In this document: positions 56,801 to 64,000 of the stretch, piece by piece
Position numbering within the stretch: the first letter of the stretch is position 1
How the letters are laid out: each line of letters begins with the position of its first letter
Assembly (NCBI GenBank): GCA_020746105.1
Contig: CM036618.1
Coordinates: forward strand, 7,262,501-7,326,500
Direction of reading: 5' to 3'
DNA length: 64,000 nucleotides
Source: Trogon surrucura
Lineage: Eukaryota; Chordata; Aves; Trogoniformes; Trogonidae
Position numbers and translations under genes: made by a program
The notes under the pieces: model-generated
What the model saw: the letters and a program-made list of their open reading frames with translations, nothing else
Told to the model about the DNA's origin: nothing
Database searches by the model: none

Positions 56801-59800
56801 TTTTGAGTACATCACACTGACAATGGTTGAATTTTGTGTTAGAGTCTGAACTTCATTTTCATCAATGAGCACACTAACTGTGAGGTTTTCTGTACTGCGG
56901 AATTTCTTATTATAATTTGTATTGCTATTTTTTGTGACAACTATACCTTGTAGCTGAAGGGTGTTTGCAGAGACAGGAGGAATGGTATTATTAACTGGTT
57001 GGAGGCGTAGGGAAAAATTTTCTACCGAATGCAGTAACAAAGAACTTTTGAGTATCTTCTCTTTATTCAGGTCTTCCCAAGCTTCACTTGTGGAATCAGC
57101 AACAATAAAGTCCACTGTGGAGAGGAAATTCTGCAACAAGAACAGAATAATGCTGTTACTGAAATCCCATACAAATCATTCTTGTTTCTGATGATAATTT
57201 CTGCAGTGTCCTAGAATTACCTTTTGAAAAAGCCCAACATTTCCTTATTTTGCTCAGCCTATTTGAAATCTTCAGTTGTCAACCCTGTGCATGCTCAAGT
57301 TAAGGTTTCAAAAAGTGGAGTTATGTGGGGTTTTTTCTTCTCCATCCTTCTTTCCCTTCTTAGCCTTTGGACTGTCTTTGATTTCTTGCTCTTTCACAAA
57401 GGGTTCTACAACTATGAAACACCAAGTGTCTTTGCACTTTTCTGCTCAGAAGACCAGTGCTTTCCTCTGTACCTCACAATCAAGGTTTCCAAGTATTTAT
57501 AGGACTTCTTTTCCTATTCACTTGTTGCAATATCCAATTGATGTTCTATGCTTGATCATGGCCCCTGGAATTTACTCACCTTATCTTTATTTCAACCCTT
57601 TTATTTTTCTATTCCTGCTTCTATTCATAAAATTGTAGAGTCACAGAATGGCTTTAACATTTACAATTAAAGATCATCCAGACCAACCCCTCTGTCATGG
57701 ACAGGAACATCCAACCCGACCCTGAACATTCCCAAAGCTTCTCCGGGTAACCTGTTCCAGTGTCTCACCTCCGTTTGCAGTAAAGAATTTCTTCCTTATG
57801 TCAATTCTAAATCGACCCTCTTTTGGTTTAAAAACGTTGCCCCTTGTCACAGAATCACAGAATCACAGAATGTCAGGGATTGGAAGGGACCTTGAAAGAT
57901 CATCTAGTCCAATCCCCCTGCCAGAGCAGGAACGCCTCGATAATGCTACATAGGAACGTGTCCAGGCGGGTTTTGAATGTCTCCAGAGAAGGAGACTCCA
58001 CAACCTCTCTGGGCAGCCTGTTCCAGTGTTCCGTCACCCTCACTGAGAAAAGTTTCTTCTCGAGTTTAAGCGGAACCTCTTATGTTCCAGTTTCAGCCCA
58101 TTACCCCTTGTCCTGTCATTGGTTGTCACCGAGAAGAGCCTGGCTCCATCCTCATGACACTCACCCTTTATATATTTGTAAACATTATGTAAACATTATG
58201 TAAACATAATGTAAACATTGTCCTGTCACTATAGGTCCTAGTAAAAAGTGTTTTTTCATCTTTTCTGTAAGTCCCCTTTTAGTATTGAAAGGCTACAATA
58301 AGTTGTCCCTGGAGAAGCAATTCCTTGGCCTGTTGGTCAAGCTTCTTGTTATTTAGCCCAGGATGTGGCTGACTTTCTGAGATGCAAGCACACATTGCTG
58401 AGTCATGTCCAATTTTTCAGCCATCATTCCTTGTCCTTTCCTCTATCTTAGCATGCTAGACACATTTATGGGTCCCTAGAATATTTTTAGCTGCTAAGCA
58501 TAAAATAGCCTCTTTCATGCATAGGCTCAATATTTTAATGATTTTGACTTTTCATAAACTGTTCTGTATCTTTGCTGTCATTTAATCTCATTCCTTCAAT
58601 AATTTCCTGTTCCTGACCATAAATATCCGTGAAACTTGAGGAAGAATGTCATCCCCTGTGACAAAAGGAGTCAATGAGCTTGATAAGTATGGGTAAAATC
58701 TAAAATAAGACCTTACTTGAATAGTGAGCTCCTTTGCATCTGCTGGGATAGAGGACACTATATCCAGGATGGTAACGATGGCACCTAGGTTTGCAGGGGA
58801 ACTGTTTATTGTGTTTTGTTCCTTTCCCGTTTGTTCCTTAAGCTCTGCAAGGTACTCAGGTAGGTTTGCTTTTGCCTCAGGACTGTTGACCAAGGACTGG
58901 AACAGAAAATAACAGTACGTCACATGTGTGCAATTTGCCTGGAGCTTGATCCATCTTCACAGCAGCTATCCCTATACCAGTAAAATAAACAGAGCCAGGG
59001 TTTTCCTAGACATGCTGGCAGTGTTCAGCTCTCAGACTCCTCAGAACAGGGTCTCCTGACTGTTCCTTGAGAGTAGTCTCTCATCTGTGCTAACTCACAA
59101 ACCACTCCTGGAAATTATGCGGGAGAAAACAATTCACCTGTGCCCAAACCGTATGAGGGAGCAATCTAGGAAGTTAAGAAAATACATAACTGAGCAGCTG
59201 TACCTCTGCCTGGGGCTTTGCTGTGCCTAATTTACTAAAATAAACATAGTAAGTATTTGATGAAAGAAAGATAATTGTTGCCATCTAGCCTTATGGAGAT
59301 AAGGGTGACTCTGGATGTTTTTTACTCAAAGTGAAGAGCACTATGATAGGACACCTAGGCTGAAAACTTAGGCCCAGCAGCCATCTGTGAGCTGTGGTGG
59401 CATGTCAGCCAGGGTCTGAAGTTGGTCAGTGGCCCAGAGTTGTCTCTACTCATGGTTGTTAGCGTACACCGTAGCACACATCGGGCTTGTGCCAACTCAG
59501 GTTTACTGAGGCAACGCCCAAGTACGGTTCAGGGAACAGTTCCTGATGGATGTTTGTGGATATGAGTCACGCAGTGGCCCTCTGGGACAGAGAAGACCCT
59601 CTTTCAACCAACTTGTGTAGTTATAGCCAATCATTCTTTACATCTTTTAAAAGATTGTGTTAATTAAAAGATTTTTTTAACGCCTTATGCATTTTAGACA
59701 GAATCGTAGAATCATAGAATCATAGAACAGTTTCGGCTGGAAGAGACCTTCAAGATCATCAAGTCAAACTGGTTCCTAGCCCTATGAACACCACTAAAAT

Positions 59801-62800
59801 TATGTTAAGCAAAAAGAAACACCCAACAAAAGATTTTACTCTCTCCTCCTCCCCACCCCAATCTCTACAAAACTCAGAAGGGTTACCTCAGCACTAGTCA
59901 GCAGGTTGTTTATTGACACAGACAGGCAGTTGTTCCTTTCAACCTTCCATGATTTGGCAGAACACCTGTAAATTTTATTGCCTCGGGTGAAACCATTTGG
60001 AGTATTTAACTGAAGGCACGGCTTTATTAATTTGTCCTCTTCTTTTCCAACGCCAAAGCCATCTGAGCAGGAAACTTCCTTATCTATATTGAGAAAAAGA
60101 CATAGAGATGTAAGACCAAGAAGCAGAGAGATGAATAATTTACATCCACCAAACCTGTGACCTCCTGAAGTTCAGAGGTCTTTAAATTAGTTGGGATTTC
60201 AGCCTGCTCTTCCAGGATGCATACATCTTGCATTCCAATTTTTTTGTTTTGAAATCATGGAATTAAAAAAGAAATTGGATAAAATCCCTTGGTTTTGAGT
60301 ACTGTATCAAGTCAACAAAAGAATAGCCAAGTTTTAGGATTTGTCTGTTAAATTACAGGAATAGGTGGGAGTGGAATGAGATTATATTTACCACTGTGTG
60401 AACAGTAATTCACACAGTGTATCCCCTAAGGAACTCCTGTGTTTCTGAAGTGCTAACAGGAAATTCATTAAGACCTTGATCGTGAGACCTCAACAGCTTT
60501 TTGATGAACAGTGACTCTTTCTAATTGTCTTTGATTGGGTTAGACATATCAGTGAGTATCTGCTGGTTAAAATGAATAAAGTGTCTGCATATTTATCGCC
60601 TAAGAGAGTGAAATTTGACCAGATACAGTGATTTGACAGTAGGTACCACTACTGTAGAAAAAAACCATTTCTGAGTCATGAGAATGTCCAACATTTCTTT
60701 CTTTACAATTTAGAATAAGGAGCCAAAACATCCAAACTGGCCAGAACTTAACAGCAACACCAAATTTAAGCAATACTGAATTCTAATTACCTAGCATTTT
60801 CTGCAGAGCTGACTAGAAGCTGGGTCTGCCCAGGTCTCTGCAACACCTCATGGAGGTTGTTGTCATTCTTGTGTTTAGAGTGAGTCTGATCTCCCATACT
60901 CTGACCTCCTGAGCTAGATGACTTCTTCCTGAGGCACCACAATCTTTTATCCTTGCTAAACGGTTTGTGCAAGGTGGGAGCTGCATGACCACGTTTCAGC
61001 AGAGGAGACAAAGCTTGGTCACACAGGCTGCGCCAGAAGGAAGTAGGGGCAGGGAGTGACTATAAGATATAGTCACCCTATATATTATAATACATAATAA
61101 ATATATAATAAATATCATAGGTAATACATTTAGGGAACTATAAATGCCTGGGAACATACTGGGACCACTGTCAAATGAAGTGAAGACAAAACATCTTGTC
61201 TAGCTATTTCTTTTGAATTATAGCAAAATGGACATTTTCCTCTGTATTCTGGAATTTCCTGTGGAAAAAAAGAAGACAAAAATTCTTGGCGAACAAAACT
61301 GCTTCTGTTAGACGTCACCAGTGATAAATTTGTGGCATCTGATTTAACAAAGATACTGGGATTTCCTCTTTAACAGCTTAAAATAGTAACTTTTTTTCTT
61401 ACCAGTTATCAGGTGCAGTCTTATAATTTCACTGTCCACTTCCTGTCCAATGCGGTTAGTAAACTTGCAATAAGCTGTGAGCTCTTTGTTTTCGCAGCAT
61501 TCTGTTTCTGTATAATTGTACGTGTAGCAGAACAAATTCCCCTTTCTCTTTTTCTCTGTACAGAAAGTTTAAGATCGGTTAACACAGATTTGGGGTCAAT
61601 CAGCTAGAAGACAGCAGAAAGCTTCTGCAAAATTTCTTTTCTGTGGGTCCTAGAGAAATAAAAATCTTCTGTGGAAAAATTTCCTTTCTGTATGTTGATC
61701 TCTGTCTCTTACCCCTCATTCAATAATTCTTCTGGCATCTGCTCTGTGATCAGTACCTTTTCAGCTACTGATTTATGAGCAAGTCCTGCCCAAATTCTCT
61801 TTTACTGTGCTTTAGAAACCATTTTGGAGAATACACCACAAGTGTTTCGTTTAGGTTAGGATACTTTTTTGCAGGTTTTATAAGGTTCTTCTGAACTCAG
61901 GGTCTGCACCACGGTCCCATTGCTTTTCAGTATCCCTGTACCCATGGGTCTTCTTTGCTTTCTTCATATTAACTGTTTTGTAACCCTCTTGAAAACTTCT
62001 AGTATATAAAAACATACCAAGGAAGTTACAAAACCGTCCTGAACTTGAAAACATGGAAGCTTAGGCTTTTGTGCTGTTAAAGATATGTTACTTCTATCCT
62101 TGATAAAAATAAAATAGTGCTTTGAATTGTATTGTTATACATTTTTCATTAATTAGTAGATTGTCTTCTTAAGTGGCAGAGTGGAAGATAAAAGCCAATA
62201 AATGGAGCTCAGCAATTCCTAATCTGAACAATGTTGAGGATGCTCACTTCTCATTGCCTGGCAAGGCAAATCAAACATTGAATTATAGAATCACAGAACC
62301 TTTTGGGATGGAAGGTACCTTTAACGATCATCTAGTCCAACCCTCCTGCAGAGAGCAGAGACATCTTCAACTAGATCAGGTTGCTCAGAGCCCCATCAAG
62401 CCTGACCTTGAATATTTCCAGGGATGGGCCTTCCACCACCTCTCCGGGCAACCTGTGCCAGTGTCTCACCACCTTCATCATAAAAAATGTCTTCCTTACA
62501 ACTAGTCTAAATCTACCCTCTTTTAGTTTAAAACCATTACCTCTTGTCCTGTTGCAACAGGCCTTGCTAAAATGATTGTCCTCGTCTTTCTCACAGGCCC
62601 CCTTTAAGTACTAACAGGCAGCTACAAGGTCTCCCCAGAGTCTCATTTTTTCTAGTCTGAACAACCTCAATACTCTCAGCGTTACTTCATAGGAGAGGTG
62701 CTCCAGCCCTTTGATCATTTTTGTTGTTCTCCTCTGGACCAGCTCCAACAGGTCCATGTCTTTCCTGTGCTAAATTTACCTATTACATATTTATCATTAC

Positions 62801-63979
62801 AGCAGTTACTTGAGTTTCTCTTCTGTTAGTCTCAGCCATGCTCCTCAGACTTAGCAACCATCCTTAAAAAGTGAGGTTTTTACACTTGTGGGTTGTCAAA
62901 ACAGCAGTAAATATGAATTGGTTACATGGATGTGACAGAAAACAAAATCCCCAGGGACTGTGTTGTGACACATAGTGCAACTAGTGATTCTCAGGTTTAT
63001 TTTTTCTTACCAGCTTGAAATTGATTTTGTTGAACCACGAATGTAACAGCGTAATCTTCTACAGTGTTGGCACTTATGCAACACGCAAGGGTTTGTGGCA
63101 CTTCGTACTGCACAGATGCCACAATGGGATCTATCAAGATGTTCTGCTTCAGAGGCAGGGCAACAACCTCGACTGTCACGTTGGCAGAACTCTCCAAGTA
63201 CTTCTGGGAGAACGTGCAGATATAGGTGCCTGAAAGAAGTGACACAAACATCATGTCTCAGTCAACAGAAGTGGTCTTCATTTTACATGGTCATGAGCCC
63301 TAATACTGAATATGCAGGGGTGTTGGCAGCATCATGTCTTTCTGTCCTCCAGCAGTTATGATTTTAACTCCTTTTTTAAGTTACTGTGGCCAGGCTTTGT
63401 AGTGATTTGCAGGACTAGGGATGCTCTGAATAATCTGGCACAGAGATTTCATTGCCAATGAAACAGCCAGTGCAAACCAGGTTTACTCACCACTCCACTC
63501 CTTTGTGGCAGTCTTCACCGTAAGCACGGATGTGGCTGGGAATTTGCTATTTTTGATGCACGTATCACAGTCTACCATTTTTGTGTTATTTCCAGACTGT
63601 ATTTTCCAGCTGATCCTGTCATAATTGCTCACATCACTTTCACACGTTACACTGAATGCATGTCCCTCAGAAACCGATGAGTTTGTGCTTGAAGTTATTG
63701 TTACACGGGCTAAGAAAACACAAGATAAATGTCATATTATTGAGAGTCATGCATTGTAAACAGAGACCATCTATATGTTAAAGAGTTGATGGTCCATTTC
63801 ATGGTGACTCTTACCTGTCCGGAGGTACGTCACTCTGATGTTTTGACTGCGCCTGGCCCCATGTCCCGTCTGCAGCTCACATGTGTATGTCGTCACCGTA
63901 CCTGACTTCTCAGGTGGGCATAGTGATTCATCAATGTTGAGTTTGTATTCAGTGCAGTATTTACTGAAACTGGAGACTC
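50850..63979 (-). CDS. ADGRF5: Adhesion G protein-coupled receptor F5 (GPR116), 3' part
   Basis: Exons in transcript order: 63815-63979, 63491-63709, 63011-63229, 61403-61555, 59887-60083, 58717-58896, 55760-57130, 54790-54831, 54615-54674, 52005-52089 and 50850-50929. Phases agree throughout, giving about 923 codons here; the 5' exons (signal peptide, SEA) lie off the right edge. Domains: Ig-like segments (63.98-61.4 kb), a Cys-rich CCP-like module, GAIN, the GPS with HL|TSFSILM, and seven TM segments mostly in the 1371-nt exon. The tail exons match the human tail as I recall it (WSSQ, FNNL-GKTG, SLLN end). In mammals this receptor controls lung surfactant and kidney acid handling. A solo LTR lies exactly at the donor of exon 54615-54674. 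Confidence 0.93.
52090..53843 (-). other. ADGRF5 tail intron, distal part, with tandem duplication
   Basis: Intronic. About 53505-53790 holds a diverged tandem duplication with a period of about 145 bp: GGTGAAATAAT starts at 53519 and 53664, and the GTCTTCTCTTTCTCT core is shared. Nothing else is recognised. Confidence 0.6.
53849..54613 (-). mobile_element. Solo LTR in ADGRF5 at a splice donor
   Basis: 765 bp. On the - strand it begins TATCCTGGTTTCAGCT (an avian LTR start, normally TGTCCTGG) and ends CATGACA. It is flanked by the 5-bp direct repeat CCTTT (+ strand) at 53844-53848 and 54614-54618. There is no internal retroviral sequence. The right-hand repeat covers the last four bases of an ADGRF5 exon and the first intron base. 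Confidence 0.85.
56522..56581 (-). other. GPS autoproteolysis site and tethered agonist of ADGRF5
   Basis: The exon encodes [16 protein letters not shown]. The break between Leu and Thr falls between 56552 and 56551. Self-cleavage here is typical of adhesion receptors; the released TSFSILM end is the tethered agonist. Preceding paired Cys and Trp residues ([14 protein letters not shown]) complete the GPS signature. Confidence 0.9.
57637..57849 (-). repeat. Older CR1 copy, left piece
   Basis: Starts TAGAGTCACAGAATGG and runs through CTCCGGGTAACCTGTTCC to GTTGCCCCTTGTC, where a younger CR1 begins. The copy continues at 58216-58350 with CTGTCACTATAGGTCC. It lies in an ADGRF5 intron. Confidence 0.85.
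57850..58215 (-). repeat. Younger CR1 nested in the older copy
   Basis: Starts with ACAGAATCACAGAATC and matches the 3' end of the long CR1 at 24132-25687 in reverse. At its 5'-truncated end lies a short tandem repeat. A small TTGTC repeat flanks it (about 57844-57848 and 58218-58222), possibly a target duplication. Confidence 0.85.
58178..58219 (+). repeat. Tandem repeat GTAAACATTAT x about 4
   Basis: Four units of an 11-bp motif, one varied (GTAAACATAAT) and the last partial, sit exactly at the junction between the nested CR1 and its host CR1. Confidence 0.9.
58216..58350 (-). repeat. Older CR1 copy, right piece
   Basis: Continuation of the CR1 interrupted at 57849: the sequence goes on in register, then fades by about 58350. 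Confidence 0.75.
59700..59800 (-). repeat. CR1 LINE 3'-end fragment
   Basis: AGAATCGTAGAATCATAGAATC, then TTCGGCTGGAAGAGACC. It is a short 5'-truncated CR1 in the ADGRF5 intron next to the CCP-like exon. Confidence 0.85.
60084..61402 (-). other. ADGRF5 intron
   Basis: 1.3 kb with no repeat I recognise, apart from an AT-rich ATATATTATAATACATAATAA block at about 61078-61110. The - strand open frame 60787-61011 has no domain support. Confidence 0.35.
62283..62772 (-). repeat. CR1 LINE fragment in an ADGRF5 intron
   Basis: About 490 bp: TAGAATCACAGAACC, GATCAGGTTGCTCAGAGCC, CTCTCCGGGCAACCTGTGCC and ATGTCTTTCCTGTGC in CR1 order on the - strand. The frame is decayed. Confidence 0.88.
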
Positions 63980-64000
63980 CTAGAGAGGAATAAACATTTC

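Noticed and set aside
50850..63979. The receptor as ADGRF1 or ADGRF4
   Set aside because: Ig-like domains and the tail pattern (WSSQ, FNNL-GKTG) fit ADGRF5.
1..64000. CRISPR arrays, bacterial operons, tRNA or rRNA genes
   Set aside because: The direct repeats present are CR1 tails, LTRs and short tandem runs. No cloverleaf or rRNA signature was seen. The tRNA-Lys match at 23737-23754 is only an 18-nt primer site.

Overview
This window is vertebrate nuclear DNA, almost certainly from a bird. It contains many CR1 LINE fragments whose 3' ends carry the avian ATTCTATG-type repeats, plus several avian-type endogenous retroviral LTRs. The genes are split into short exons with GT/AG borders. Three host genes can be read: two tandem meprin A alpha-type metalloproteases on the + strand, and on the - strand the 3' part of the adhesion receptor ADGRF5 (GPR116), whose 5' exons lie beyond the right edge. 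As I remember the human 6p12 region, MEP1A also neighbours ADGRF5 there, so this looks like conserved synteny. The species cannot be named from the sequence.

Layout. 1-2.15 kb: stacked LTR remnants, including a solo ERVL-like LTR with a 5-bp target duplication. 5.5-17.2 kb: meprin copy 1, 13 exons, about 608 aa, ending just after the MATH/TRAF domain. 17.6-28.3 kb: a repeat-filled spacer with two more ERVL-like LTRs and a long CR1 whose reverse-transcriptase ORF is split by a young betaretrovirus-like (ERVK, tRNA-Lys) provirus of 4.85 kb. 28.5-43.5 kb: meprin copy 2, 14 exons, 712 aa, with full MEP1A architecture including a furin-type site, EGF domain and membrane anchor. 43.5-49.5 kb: intergenic DNA with one CR1. 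49.5-64 kb: ADGRF5 on the - strand, with Ig-like domains, a CCP-like module, GAIN/GPS, seven TM segments and a cytoplasmic tail spread over four small exons.

How the parts relate. The two meprins share exon borders and phases, so they arose by tandem duplication. Copy 2 should make the usual membrane-anchored, furin-releasable MEP1A. Copy 1 should make a directly secreted enzyme with an intact zinc motif, but with Leu in place of the Met-turn methionine. In ADGRF5 a solo LTR landed exactly on a splice donor in the tail region, so the intron now begins with LTR-derived bases. Exon coordinates were read by eye from ORF continuity, splice consensus and remembered family sequences; they are not supported by transcripts.
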